From: Tetraselmis striata
Taxonomy: Eukaryota; Chlorophyta; Chlorodendrophyceae; Chlorodendrales; Chlorodendraceae
Direction of reading: 5' to 3'
Assembly (NCBI GenBank): GCA_006384855.1
Contig: VCJN01001772.1
Span: forward strand, 37,207 to 101,206
Length of the DNA stretch: 64,000 bases
The position numbers and the translations under genes are program-made. Under the pieces are notes generated by a model. That model saw nothing but the letters and a program-made list of their open reading frames with translations, was not told the origin of the DNA and did not search any database. This document shows positions 33,401-44,768 of this stretch, piece after piece; the first letter of the stretch is position 1; every line of letters begins with the position of its first letter.

Positions 33401-34100
33401 GACCGGCTACTCGCATCTAAGAAGACGTCACCGGCGGTCGGAGGACGGCGGGTCTTCATCACATGTGGGTCTACCGTGCGTGAAAGCTAAAGCGTCTTGC
33501 ACGGGACAAACCCGCGAGCATCGACACGGCCCGCCACATGGTAGGCATGGCGCGAAGATGGATGATCGGGACAGGATAGAGCCCGCTAGTTTTTCAAAGA
33601 ATACAAACTCGAGCGGAGTCTACTCACAACGATGTGCTGGTCGGAGTTTTCCGTGCTCGTTGTCACGGCGGGTTTCCATATCTAATTTGGGTGCCGTAGC
33701 ACGCCCGCGGTACAGCGGTCCATGCTCGTGCTCAGGAAGATGTGTAGCTGCACGCGTCGCATGCGCGTGCCACGTGGATTGGTGCATGTGTCGCAGGCGA
33801 ACGCGCGCAGTGCGCGCCAGGCGGAAGGAAACCCAAACTACAGGTAGTAAACACAACCTACATGAAGTTATCTGTCAAATTAATAATACAATGTAAATAA
33901 AATCTTAATAATAACAATAGTATAACTGTTAAATTAATAGCATTTCATTTCTCTTAGGGTGTTTAGGGTTTTCAATTAGGACCCCCGAAAACACTACCCT
34001 GTACCCGCCGTATATTTTTACCGCCCCCGGGACAAGATTGGCTAAAATCCTTACTTGCAGCGTCTCTACGACCGCCGTTTAGGCAATCCAGTCACGGAAA
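30421..34100. other. Region without recognised genes between two transposons
   Basis: AT-rich up to about 30.8 kb, then GC-rich to 32.3 kb. Overlapping frames are open on both strands of the GC-rich part (+ 31760-32407, a 215-aa Pro/Ala-rich frame; - 30820-31314), but composition alone can explain them. A minus-strand ORF at 33046-33462 (138 aa) and a plus-strand ORF at 33381-33896 (171 aa) show no motif I recognise. The stretch 33.9-34.0 kb has TTAGGGTGTTTAGGGTTTT, a weak telomere-like pair of repeats. Confidence 0.4.
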
Positions 34101-34127
34101 GCCCTGGGTACGTAGGCGACGCTCCGT

Positions 34128-34178
34128 TACCGCCTTCGCTAAGACCGATGAAGGAAAACAGGCACCTATTTTCCTCGT
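34128..34178 (+). repeat. Harbinger left terminal inverted repeat
   Basis: GCTAAGACCGATGAAG is shared exactly with the reverse complement of 37880-37895. Similarity continues through GCACCTATTTTCCTCGTA, with one small insertion on the right side. Confidence 0.8.
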
Positions 34179-34539
34179 AGTTTGCGCGAAGCCCCGCAAA
34201 GCCCCTGCCACGTTGGCACCTCCCGCCCCCCCTGCAACGGCATGCCACTGGCCGCGGCATGCCGCCCTACTCCACTCCGCCGCCACCCGCAGCCGCCACC
34301 ACCTGCCGCCAAGCGCCCGTCCCGCCCAAGATGGACTCCGCCAACAACCCCCCCCCGTCTCTCGAAGGCGCATCGCAGCGCTAGTGGTTTTGTTGCATAC
34401 CCAGAGCCTCCTACTCGGCCTGGCATCCGCTACCCAGCTTGGCAACACTGGCGTCTTCGCCGTCGGAATGGCGGCGGCATCGCTGGCGTCCGCCAGCGGA
34501 GCCGCCGCTAGCGCGTTTGCAATGTTGGTGGTTGGTTGA

Positions 34540-35802
34540 TACGCCAGCGGAGGTGACGTCACGAGGCTCGTGGCGCAAGGCGCTATCGCTGCAAAAGGTT
34601 CACCTCAGCACCCGCCGGCCTAACATTGAAAGAACTGATTGGTTCGGGTCGGCGCTGTACCCGATCGTTAAGAATTTGGACAGCTTCTGTTCCGCGTTGC
34701 GCCTACCGTGCGAGGCGTTCGATATGGTAGTCAATAAGATGCAGATCTCGGGCGCCGTGACCGACAACGAGTGCCGTAATAACCCAAGGTACAGGGTGCC
34801 GGTGTGGTTCAAGGTCGCCACCGCTGTGTACCATATGGCGTACGGTGGGAGCCTTTTTTAGACAGCGTGCGCTGCCGGCATCGCCCCGTACACCGTCCAC
34901 TGCCACATGCACGACGTATGTATGGGCATCTTCCTCGAGCTGCGCCCCATCCTCATGCACCCTCCCACCCTTGAAGAAGCTGAACAGTCTCAGCTACGAT
35001 TCGCCACGCGTCAGGGAATCGAGAGTGTAGGCCAAGCGGTCGACGGCACGCACGTAGTTCCTTGGAAACCCGACGACGCGGACTGGGCGGAGGAGTACCA
35101 CAACTACAAAGGGTGGTACAGCCTCTTGTGTGTCGCAGTCGTGAACTCGTTCTACATGATTGTCGACGCGGAGGTGGGGCATCTAGGCAGAGCGGGCGAC
35201 TCCGGCGTCACTCAAGTTTCGGCTTTCAGGGAGGATATACAAGCTAATCAAGAGCGTTGGTTGGGCCCAAGGGGGATTATGATTAGCGACGGGGCTTTCG
35301 GACTCAACGACCTGGTGATGAGCCCCTATCCCAAGGGCAGTGGACTCACCGCGAATCGCAGGTACTTCAACTTATGCTTCTCCTCCACCCGGATTTATGT
35401 GGAGCAAGTGTTCGGCATGTGGACGATAGGTGGCGTGTTGCGCTGAAGGAGGGAGAGTTCAAGAGGCAGGGTATGAATTTGATAAGATATGCCACGATGG
35501 TGCTACACAATATTTGCCTCGTGTATGGCAGAGGGGATTACATTCCACACCCAGGGGAGGACATAGATGCGGAAACCATAATAGAGGGTATGAAAAGATT
35601 CACGCCAGATGTATGCAAGAAGTATAGAGCAGCAAACAACCTCCATTGTAGACACAAGAATCGTTCAAAGGTAGGGGCGGGCAGCCAGCACACTGCCACG
35701 TTGAAGCGCAGAGATGAAATAGCTACTATGTTATGGGAGGCCTATTACTTGCAGCATGGCCGCTACCCAAGCGATGACGATGATGATGATGATGATGCGT
35801 GA
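34540..35802 (+). pseudogene. Harbinger DDE transposase, one stop and one frameshift
   Basis: This would cut and paste the element. The N-terminal segment (RVPVWFKVATAVYHMAYGGS) stops at TAG 34859-34861. The very same frame reads on with APYTVHCHMHDVCMGIFLEL. The DDE nuclease follows: GQAVDGTHVVPW (first Asp), YHNYKGWYSLLCVAVVNS, GRAGDSGVTQVS, GIMISDGAFGLND (second Asp) and FSSTRIYVEQVFG (Glu). After a one-base shift near 35430 the frame continues as DDRWRVALKEGEFKRQG and MVLHNICLVYGRGDYIP, ending in an Asp run at 35802. All three catalytic acids are kept, so inactivation looks recent. The true start is uncertain. Confidence 0.8.
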
Positions 35803-35866
35803 TAGCATATTGGAATATTTCACGGTAATTAATTCATCATGATTACACAATCACTTTGCCGATCTC

Positions 35867-37025
35867 CTACTGCTGCTCTGGGTTGAGCAGCATGCGCAGC
35901 ATGGAAAGCATATTGTTCCTGCCTCTCTCCCCTTCCTCCCTTAAGAAATCAAGGGTGGCCTGTTGGGTACCGGCCAAAGTAGCGGCTAGATCCTTGAAGC
36001 CTTCGCCTTGCTTCCTCTGCCCTTCCTCCATGCAAGCAACGAGATTGTCACTCACCTCACTGATCGCGGCCATGTTACGTTCTGCCGCAGCCTGTAGCAC
36101 GGCTATGTTGCTTTTCTGCCTCTACCACCTGATCCACCACCCGCCTCGGCATTTTGCTCCGTAAACCCGCTACCCGAAGGATGCTGGGGAGGAGAAGCAC
36201 TAGATCCAGACCCCCGCCTATTCTTACGTAAGGTGCCGCCTAGCGGCGCCATCCTTGGAATGAGCTTTTTCCCCATATGCATGTGTTCGGCCAAGCTATC
36301 ATCTTGCCCAGTGGCGTCCTCCCCCTCCTCCATGCCGTCCTCCGCACTCAAGTCATCACACAGCAGCTCATCCGCCTTGAGGAGAGCGGTACGGAATACC
36401 CTGTTGTTAAGGGTGCCCCCCCATATGAGCCCGCGGCAGAGGGGGGGGGGGAAGGGCTCAACCAATCAATTTCACAATCTGTGGGGAACAAACAACGGGG
36501 TAGAGGGGCACACCTGAGGAGGGTTGGCCCGCTTCGACTGCTCGAAGGTGTCGGCGTAGGTGGGCCTCGGGACGGCGGCTATATCATCCCGGATGGCACC
36601 CGACTGCGGCGCGCGATGGCAAGTGTGTACTCCCTCCACTCCCCCATGTGCTTGGCGTACTCCCTCTTCAGCGCCTCCACGTTGCGAGTGCGGCTGGGGT
36701 AGAGCGCGTTGTACTCCGCCATCAGCTCCGTCCATGCGTGGTTGATAACATGTCCGCTGCCGGAAGCGAACTGTTTCTCGTACTTCGCTGACAGGCGCAG
36801 CGCGAGCAGGCTGGCGATCTCGTCGGCGCTGTACTGGCAATGCTTGGCAAGATTGCCAGGATCGCACACGTTCGCCGCCGCTCTCTTGTTGTTTCCACCC
36901 CCCTCCGCATCGGGGTCTTCCCCCTCGCCCGCCCGTGATGGTGCTTGCTTGTTCTTGCTGCCCCTAGGCCGGCCACGCGGGCGCTTGGTGGCTTGCGGCG
37001 GCGAATTGATGTCCTCTGCCACCAT
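35867..37025 (-). pseudogene. Myb/SANT-like Harbinger partner protein, probably multi-exon or frameshifted
   Basis: In Harbinger elements a Myb/SANT-type protein binds the transposon ends and brings in the transposase. The first ORF (37025-36579) has an AT-hook-like KRPRGRPRGSKNK. A trihelix-like segment then reads YSADEIASLLALRLSAKYEK, HAWTELMAEYNALYPSRTRN and LKREYAKHMGEWREY. Continuing frames at 36465-36103 (acidic, then Gly/Ser-rich) and 36100-35867 (ERNMAAISEVSDNLVACMEE, a helical tail) look like C-terminal parts of the same protein. I see a possible intron with GTGTGC...CCCACAG near 36480-36510, but could not join all parts without a shift. Confidence 0.65.
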
Positions 37026-37089
37026 GCCGTTGTCCGCCGGTGCTGCCGCCCCTACCGGTCTCTAGCCGCCCCTCCTCTAGTGTGGCGAC

Positions 37090-37590
37090 TCAGCCTCCTC
37101 GCCGGGCTCGACGGGGGAAGCCTGCTGCTCCCCAATCGCCAACGTCTGCGATTCGACCGCGGTTGGAGCGTTGGTCGCGGGGGGAAGCAAGCTCGACGCG
37201 CGGCGCCATTATAGCTCGCGCTGTAGCTGGCGGCATCACAGGGCCGCTCTCCTTGATGCCGAGCTCCAGCTCTAGGCACTCAGAGCACAGCTTCCGCATA
37301 GCCATGTCCTCGGTAGGCTCTTGGGCCTCGCCGAGGTCCGCCACGAGCTGCGCATACTCGGCATGGCAGACGTGGTGGAGAAACGTTGACGCGAAGCGGC
37401 CACACGACTCCAAGTCGGGCGCGAACCCTATGCGTGGGGCGAGGCAATACTCGGCATAGCAACAACGAGGCGATATTCTCTCTAAGGATGAGTGTTGGCT
37501 GTGTCCGGCGTGAGTCGGAGACTGCGAGAGGGGGATAGGGTTCACGGGCGGTGCAGTTTGTACATGCGGATCCGTTGTGCTCAAGTTCAA
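37090..37590 (-). CDS. Hypothetical ORF inside the Harbinger element (166 aa)
   Basis: Contains RFASTFLHHVCHAEYAQLVA and RKLCSECLELELGIKESG, with a Pro-rich N-terminus and an Arg-rich C-terminus. It lies just upstream of the Myb/SANT-like gene on the same strand, so it could be a 5' exon of that gene or a separate element protein. I do not recognise a domain. Confidence 0.35.
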   Translation of the reverse strand: MNLSTTDPHVQTAPPVNPIPLSQSPTHAGHSQHSSLERISPRCCYAEYCLAPRIGFAPDLESCGRFASTFLHHVCHAEYAQLVADLGEAQEPTEDMAMRKLCSECLELELGIKESGPVMPPATARAIMAPRVELASPRDQRSNRGRIADVGDWGAAGFPRRARRGG

Positions 37591-37594
37591 AAAT

Positions 37595-37657
37595 GGGGGG
37601 GGGGGGGGGGGGGGAGAGAGAGAGAGAGATCGGGGGGGGGGGGGGGGGGGGGGGGGG
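37595..37657 (+). repeat. G homopolymers (20 and 26 nt) around an AG microsatellite
   Basis: G20 at 37595-37614, then an AG-rich spacer, then G26 at 37632-37657, inside the right part of the Harbinger element. A C run (about 37766-37780) follows 100 bp further on. Confidence 0.9.
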
Positions 37658-37846
37658 CTCTCCGGGGTATTTCGTGCATGCTGAACAACAGACGGGACAC
37701 ATAACGGAATCTACGCGGGCACCGATTTGCTGGTGGAATAAATAATAAAAAGATCTGCGACTCCCCCCCCCCCCCCCCCCAACGAATATTTCTTATTCGT
37801 TACGAGGACCGGCTCGCGACTACGACGAATGTATGGAAAATCGGAT

Positions 37847-37903
37847 ACGAGGAAATAGGTGCGGCGGCACCTATTTTTCTTCATCGGTCTTAGCGAGGCG
37901 GTT
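37847..37903 (-). repeat. Harbinger right terminal inverted repeat
   Basis: Reverse complement of the left repeat apart from a 10-12 bp palindromic insertion around 37859-37870 and scattered changes. Confidence 0.8.
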
Positions 37904-38360
37904 GTAGTGGGCTTCACTCACAGTGGGCTTTAACATATGCGCACTACAAACATAACTAATAACAACAACTATGACAGGTTGCCAGCAAAAGAGAGACATA
38001 AGCCTGAAACCAAAGTCGAGCAAGAGGCCAGGGAGCCAAGAACCAAGGGAGAGCCAAGGGAAGCACGAAGTCGCCAAGCTGCCATGAACCAAAGGGACCA
38101 CCGCCCCGCCCGGGGTAGGCCATCAGCCGCGGCGAGCGAGGACGCTTGCAACCAATGACCCGGGTCATAGTAACACGCACGACGAGCAACGCGACGCATG
38201 CGTAGGAGCACCATCACGTGCCGCGCGCGCGGCCGCGACCCCGCCAAGCAAGAACATTGTCTGCATGTGCCATGTTGATGAGCTGGGAGAGACTGCGGCG
38301 CCACGCAGACAAGAGCTGGCCGATTTTTTGGCATGTGTGTGTGTGTGTGTGTGTCTGTGT

Positions 38361-38397
<37 letters not shown>

Positions 38398-38439
38398 CTA
38401 GCTTTCGCGAGCTCCACCAAGAAAGCCTCAGCGTGCGGG
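37904..38439. other. Spacer with a GT microsatellite, no recognised gene
   Basis: A (GT)n microsatellite of about 65 bp with two interruptions lies at 38333-38397. The rest shows no conserved ORF. Confidence 0.6.
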
Positions 38440-38960
38440 CTAGCGAGCCGAACTCGGAAACGGCGAAAGGAACAAAGCGAAGCATGCCGGCGCCGTTTCA
38501 GACACCCTCGTCATACTTCTGGATTTTTTGGCGCTCTGCAGCCCGCGCAATGCAGTCGTTATATCCGAGCTTGACACGCCGAGGATAGGGACAATGGTGA
38601 TATCGACAGCAACCGTGTTCCCGCGGGTACCACCATACCCAAAAAGCCCAACATCGGCCGGACGGCCGTCGCTGCCCTTCGGAAGAAAAACAAGCACCGA
38701 CTGGTCCGTGAGGATCTAGGCACCCACGTCCATGGCGGACTTCACGTCGTGGCAAACGTCGGAAAGGCCATGTGCCGCCCACTCGTGTGCGGCGTGATTG
38801 GAGTCGCCCCCATAGCAGCGTGCCACGCGATCAACGTACGCGACCGCCCAAGCTGAAGGAGTGAATTCCACGCCAACTTCCACAAAACGGGCCAGCATAT
38901 CTTGTACAAAGAAGGAGCAAAAAGCACAAGGGCAGGGCTCGCCAAGGGAGAGGACTTGGG
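38440..38960 (-). pseudogene. Fragment of a retroelement-like protein, cut by CACTA copy D
   Basis: One minus-strand frame reads FTPSAWAVAYVDRVARCYGG, HEWAAHGLSDVCHDVKSAMD, a TAG stop, and then LVFLPKGSDGRPADVGLFGY and VAVDITIVPILGVSSSDITT. The pattern R-P-A-D-V then D-I-T-I resembles the endonuclease-like C-terminal region of some non-LTR retrotransposon proteins. That is a guess from pattern only. The frame has one internal stop, and its upstream part is lost where copy D begins. Confidence 0.35.
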
Positions 38961-39407
38961 CTCCAGGCTCCCAGCATGTCTCGTAATTCCACTGTAATGG
39001 CCCGTAATCGCGATTTTCCCAGGGAATGGGCTTGTAATCGCTGTATATATCGCGAAATCGCCACTTTTCTGCTAGGCTCGGTAGTCGCAATGAAGTCCCC
39101 GGCTGCCCGCGGTCCGGAATTCAAGGCTACCAGTAGCATGCCCCATCCCCACAGTACATTGTACCAACATCGCGGCTCGCGCGGCAGCCCGTAACGTGTG
39201 GCACTTTCGCCACACTGTACTTTAACGCTGTATGTGTCAGACGCTCCGTGACGACACCGCAACGGCGGCCAACAGCCTCAAACCGCCGGCTGAACATTGC
39301 TGCAAGTCCCGGGACTTTACCATGCATCGCAGCAGCCGGAGCGCCAGTGACTATCTCCTACCACAAACCCGCCCCTGCGAGCCGCCGGCGCCGAGTAGTG
39401 GTGTGCC

Positions 39408-42400
39408 ATGGGGCGTCACAACTCCAAGCGCCGTATGCCCGAGGGCAGGGAGGGCTGGACGCCTGCCAAGGGGACTTGGGAAACGGCGATAAAGAGAGTG
39501 CGGTGCGGCGTGTGTGGCTCGAAGACTCAATTCTACGACAATCATAGATGGACGGAGGCGTGCGCCGAGCCTCCGGACACCGCCGCGCCTGTCGCAGCCG
39601 GTGGTGATGGCGCCCCTGCTACACCGTACGCCCGTCACGCCTCTGCTCCGTCCGGACCCGGTCAGACCGAAATGCGGGGCGAGCCGGGTGATACGTCGAT
39701 GCTGTCGCCGCCGCAACCCCCCCTGCCTCTCTCTCCGCCGCTCCCGTCTCCCTGAAACGAATCAGCGAGCCCCGCACTACCCATCCGCGGGGAGGGGCGT
39801 TCAGTGTCGTCTGGTGGTGGCCTGGCAGCAAGCATGGCAACGCAAGAGATGAATGCCGAGCTTCACGTGGGCACGGTCATAACCAAGGCGTTCGGGACGC
39901 GGGGGAGCTTTCTCGGCCAGGTAGCCCCCCCCCCCCCCCCCCCCCCCATGTTGCCCTCCCTGACGTCCCGTTTCTACACCTGCCATAGGCCCACCGCCGC
40001 CATATGTGACAGCCACCCGTGTGTATCACCCAACGTACAGGTCGTCAGCTGGAGATGGGATAACGAGGACGCACACCCGGCGGATCGGGAGCTGTTGATG
40101 AAGGTGATTTACACCGACGGCGATGAGGAAGAGCTAACCGAGTCGGAGATACAACCGCTATACCTGACACTGGAGCAGCTGAGCGATTTCACTCGCAGGT
40201 TGCCTCAAGGCGCCATTGACGACCTACCGGCGGTGCGCCCCTTGCGCACCCACCGACGGTGCCTTCGGGGGGTGCTTGCCCGCGTTGTTGCCCCATAGTT
40301 TATGTATTGGAAAGAATATCGCACTGGCAAGGTGCAAACGATGATTTGCGGAAGATGGCGGTTAACCGCGCGTTGGTTTACATGCTTGCGCGCATGTGCA
40401 CCTGTCAGGAGATACCCGAACTTCTGGACGCCGACAGCGACGCCGATAGCGACGCCGAAGGCATTGTCGCGGGGGTTGTAGATGGCAACCCATCCGACGA
40501 CAGCCGTGGCGACAGCGACGGTGAAGGAGACGCTGGCGCGAGGTATGACTAACTTCAGTACCGGGACCAACAGCGCTCGAGGGAAATACGACGACGGGAA
40601 GAGGTGATCATGTGTCGTGTCGGACCCCCCCCCCCCCCCCCCCGCCCCCGCCCCCTCCCCATGTGTGGCGCCCACTAGTCCGTTGCTAACACGAGTTCCT
40701 CCACCCCGCTTCGCAACAGACGCCGCCAGCTGTACACCGGTGCCGACGCCACCCTGATGGAGGCGGCGCTCAATCTCTGCGAGTTGAAGCTGAAGCACAA
40801 CATAAAGACGGCGGCGTTCGAGAGGTTGTCAAAGCTGTTGAAGAAGCACGTGCTACCGAAGGACGGGTCAGAGCTTACCGAGACATGGTACCAGATGGAG
40901 CAGTGCTTGAACGTCCCTGACATAAAGAAGTATTTCGTTCCCTGCTGCCCGCGCGACGAGCATCGGTACGGCCACTCCATGGATGGTGACTGGAGCTACG
41001 ACGACCGCTGCCCTCGATGCAATCTGACGCGCTGGACACCCGAGTCACTGCGCCACCCCCGCCCCGCCACGCCTCAACCGCGCAAGTTTTACTATGACTT
41101 CAACGTCTGTGAGGTGATGCGCCCCCGCCCCCTTCCGTTTGCCCCCACTCATTGGCCGCATTCTCAGCGCAAAGCTTCATTGACTTATTGTTGCTGTTTC
41201 ACGAAACACGATGATGCAGGTGGTGGAGCAATTCTTTAGGGATGAGGAATGGGCTCTGCGCCGAGGCATATGCAGAGACCAATCTATCAATGGGTTTTGG
41301 AACTCTGAAGCGTGCAAGGCCATGGACGCTGCCACCAACGGGCAGTTTTCTCACAAAGACAACGGGGTGTATGATTTATGTGGAGATGGGGTGGAGCTGC
41401 ACTATAGCAAAGCATATTCTTGCTGGAGATCTGGCATTAGGTTCGTACCGCATGGCTTTTGCATGCTGCGAGATATATGAGTATAATTCTAGTTGGTGGT
41501 CTTGACCTCCTGCAGTGTAATGTGGCCTGTTACTGCAGGTGTCAAGATATGCTGTCATCAAATCGGGGGGAGAAGCGCAACGGGAAGGTGCATCAGATAG
41601 ATCATCATCCCAAGGCCCTTTGTCTTGAAGCACATTGACATATATGTGGAGGAGACACTCAAGGCAGTTGCCAAGACGCATAGCGCGGAGGGCGCAGTGA
41701 GCGTTCAAGATGTGTATGAGGTGACTGACAGCGATGGCAACAAGTCCAGAGCGCGCCGTGACTTGCAGCATCAGGTGTGCACCCACTGTCAACCTGAAGT
41801 GGGTATGCTGGCCTGCGGTTGGCTGCTGCCGGCATATAACACTGACCTGCACAATGTGGGATGGTGGACCACAGATATACATAGACGCCTTCTTTGCTGA
41901 CATGCATGAACGCTTCAAGGCTATGAAGCGTGGTGGAGTTACATCGTGGCACGGCTGCTCCTACCGTCTACTACACAGTACAAGGGGCAAGGACAAGAAA
42001 AACGGTATGAAGAAAAAAGGCATGCATGGGTGAAGTGTATGCATGCAGATATCGTGTAGTTACTGCCATGGATGATGCTGATCATGCATGGGCGGAGGCG
42101 GCTTCGGGTGCAGGCAAGTACTACTTTGGAGCCTGCCGTCCAGACGCCCCTTACTGCAATGGCTTTACAGACGGCGTGCACATGGTGGTGATGGATGCAG
42201 CGCAGGGAAAGACTGCCGATGATGACTACGAACCCATCATTGCCTACTGCGGGGATGCCCACCTGCAGATGTCTAGCGCAGATATGCGGTATCTGGCAAA
42301 GGAGGCCGGCGCAGGGCGCATCGTACCCACGATAGCCGGCACTTCGGGCCTGTCCCCATTTGTGCGCTGGCTGCTGTATATAAGCTATGTTGACTTCTGG

Positions 42401-43620
42401 CCCATGCCGATAGCACATGCACTACTGCTGGGGTAGTCAAGGACTTTTGGGAGTATGTCGGCACCCTGAAGGTTAGTGAGCTTTCACATCGATGTTGCTG
42501 CTCGCCCGTGGTTCCTGCCGCAAGGGGCGTTGCCGATATGTGTGTGCCCTCACAGGATATGCGGCCCAAGATGAAGAAGATGGACAGGCGGATGGCGCTG
42601 GTCACTTGACTTTGTCAGGCCAGTCCGGCCGATGCTGCCGTCAGCCGGCACAAGCGGTCTGGTGTGTGCCAACTGGACATGCGAGGAATTCCTGCACTTC
42701 GCGGAGACTGTGGCAGTGCTGGTCCTTGGGTGAGGCCCCCTCGTTGCTATTGCTAGGAGTAACATAGCCCAGCTCCGCTATAGTGGGGTGCTGTGAACTG
42801 AGTACGTGATCTGCGCGGCAATTGCTGCAGGGATATGTTTGACAGCGCAGAGCATCAACACCTGGCAGTCATGTGGCATATGCGGCAAGGAGCGGTCATC
42901 CACTACTCGAGGGACTGCGAGGAGTGTGATGCTCCTGCTGACAGTGAGGAGTGCCGGCGTGTCAACGAGTATAAGAAGAAGCAGCGGGACGAGGGCTTCA
43001 ACTGCTTGCTTACATATGCGCAGATGTGCATCATGCATTTGCTTGATGACATGATGAAACTGAACCTGCACAACATGGTCTGCCGAGTCAGAGCCCAGGA
43101 GGCGGCCGGGGGCAGCACTGCCCGCGACTCAGAGCTCTGGATGGAGCGCACCGTGCGCCCCCCACCCCTTTCCCTCATACGCAATGTGTCTAGGGTGCTT
43201 TCATACGAATACATGCCCTATGTCATATGCAAATGCGGGACGTGAAGTGCGTGGCCAGAGGCAGTGGCACCACTGACACGGAGCGGGCCTACGGGCGGCA
43301 TTTCGTACTGGAGGCACGCATCAAGTTCCTGCGTGAAGGACTGGACCCAGACTTCCCTAGCCTGCCTCTGTGTGGCACCCATGCTTTGTGGGACAGTGGG
43401 AGGCCGCTGGCGCGGACGATGGGGTGGATTTGAGAGCACGGGACCGGGCTGCAGGGGCACGGCCGCGCAGGCAGGCACCTCAGGCGCCCCCGCCACCTGG
43501 ACGGACTGCGAGGTGGCGCTGGCTAAGTATTGCGAAGGAACTGGCACACTGGAGCCTGAGCCGGCCTGGAAGGAAGAATATGATGCAAGGGGGCTCGACC
43601 CCCATAAAATCAAGCGAACC
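39408..43620 (+). pseudogene. Tnp2-like CACTA transposase gene, copy D (most complete, but inactivated)
   Basis: Exon 1 (39408-39920) starts MGRHNSKRRMPEGREGWTP and holds a C-X2-C-X9-H-X5-C finger (CGVCGSKTQFYDNHRWTEAC). Exon 2 from 40041 encodes VVSWRWDNEDAHPADRELLM then KVIYTDGDEEELTESEIQ; with AFGTRGSFLGQ from exon 1 this looks like a Tudor-type fold. Next come an acidic exon, a zinc block (CCPRDEHRYGH...CPRCNLTRW), PRKFYYDFNVCE, then VVEQFFRDEEWALRRG. Core blocks follow: GVYDLCGDGVELHYSKAYSC, QHQVCTHCQPEVGMLACGW, YFGACRPDAPYCNGFTDG, FVRWLLYISYVDFWPMPIAH, CEEFLHFAETVAVLVLG, LHNMVCRVRAQEAAGG and SELWMERTVRPP. Lesions include CGA to TGA at 39753-39755, a 4-bp insertion giving TAA at about 40550, and a shift after ALLLG at 42436. 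Confidence 0.75.
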
Positions 43621-43774
43621 CCCTCCCGGCCCCATGCCGCCCTCTATATACCTTCCAACATTGTTGGAATAGTAACGCAGGTCACAGGTCATAATCTAAA
43701 CGCAGCTTGTTCCGGGTATATACTCAATTTCGTACCACCATGTGAACTGTCTATTTAGCACATACCCTGCTGCG

Positions 43775-43890
43775 CGCTGGCGCCCCGTCGCCCCGTCCGC
43801 GGCGCGCTGGCGCCCCGCCGCCCCGGCCGCGGCGCGCTGGCGCCCCGCCGCCCCGGCCGCGGCGCGCTGGCGCCCCGCCGCCCCGACCTC
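43775..43890 (+). repeat. 30-bp minisatellite inside CACTA copy D, about four units
   Basis: Units GCGCGCTGGCGCCCCG(C/T)CGC plus CCCGGCCGCG repeat about four times. The same position in copies A and B has two to three units. Confidence 0.8.
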
Positions 43891-44768
43891 GTTAGCAAAG
43901 GAAATGCGGTTTGTGAAATCGACGGACAGGAGTCGATTTCACTCTTAACTGCGGTCAAGAATGATTTAATCTGATTGTTGATTCTGATTAATGAGGTTGT
44001 TGCCACTACCCCGCAGGTACAACATGTATCACCAGTGCAAGATACACTGTGAGATTCAGATGTGACATACAGGTGACGAAGCACTACTACTAGCGACTAT
44101 TATTTATCCGTGAAGGCTGCTGCTGGTGGCGGCACGTCCATCCAGTTACGTGCGAGTACATCCGGCGTTATTGCCGGCGGGCGATAAATCCTTTTTGTCA
44201 TCATTCTGGTAGTCGTACGAGCCCGGTAAAATGTTACATGGCACTGACGTACAAGGTACAAGGTTGTCCGTGCAGTACCGGGTAGTACGCGATATATTTA
44301 TTGAGCCGGTACCGGGTATCTAGTAGCCGGTACCCGGTACCCGGGCACGATGGACAGTGGTCCTGTGGATAACTACGACTATTAGTACATGGGAGCGTAA
44401 ATCTCAGCCGTACTTTTTGGCCAAAGTGGGGAATTTTGTGTACATTATAGCTAGTACTGCTGAACGGGCCTGCCAGCCGTCCGATCAAAGGTCATCAGAT
44501 GGGCGGTTTGGCTGCCATGTTTTGCCAAAGAGTGCTCACGTTACATAAATATTCGCGAGGGGGAGGGCGGGGGCAGGCAGCGGTTTGCCGAAGAATGTTT
44601 GAATTACAATATTCGCGACAGCTGCCATCGGGGAATGTGGCCCGGCGGGGGGGGGGGGGGGGGGGGTAAGGGGGCGGGGGGACCACGCCCGCCCCGCCCC
44701 CCCCCGCCCCCCCTCGCCGCCAGCCGCTCCCGCCTGGGGGGGGGGGGGGGGGGGTAAGGGGGCGGGGG

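Larger units (their letters stand above)
34128..37903. mobile_element. PIF/Harbinger DNA transposon
   Basis: The left inverted repeat, about 34128-34178, reads ACCGCCTTCGCTAAGACCGA then TGAAGGAAAACAGGCACCTA. The right end, about 37847-37903 read in reverse, has ACCGCCTCGCTAAGACCGAT then GAAGAAAAATAGGTGC. Between the ends are a DDE transposase (+) and a Myb/SANT-like gene (-), the two-gene layout typical of Harbinger elements. The right repeat carries a small extra palindrome (AGGTGCGGCGGCACCT). Both copies may extend outward to AAAGCCC, and I could not settle the TTA/TAA target duplication. Both genes are damaged, so the element is probably immobile unless helped. Confidence 0.82.
38961..44044 (+). 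mobile_element. CACTA transposon copy D, most complete 5' and core region
   Basis: The left end reads CTCCAGGCTCCCAGCATGTC, a degenerate form of the family terminus, followed by TGTAAT-type subterminal motifs. The leader, exon 1 start codon, Tudor-like exon, zinc block, core and post-core region are all present. At 44044 the sequence jumps from the start of the 3' module to the last codons of the third ORF, omitting what copy C carries from 52126 to 54792. The right terminus is not seen. Confidence 0.8.

Noticed and set aside
34859-34861. TAG as a sense codon (alternative nuclear code), because two transposon frames read through TAG
   Set aside because: The GATA gene and several other frames appear to end at TAG, TGA stops also interrupt sister copies, and the affected frames carry other lesions. 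Decay is the simpler explanation.
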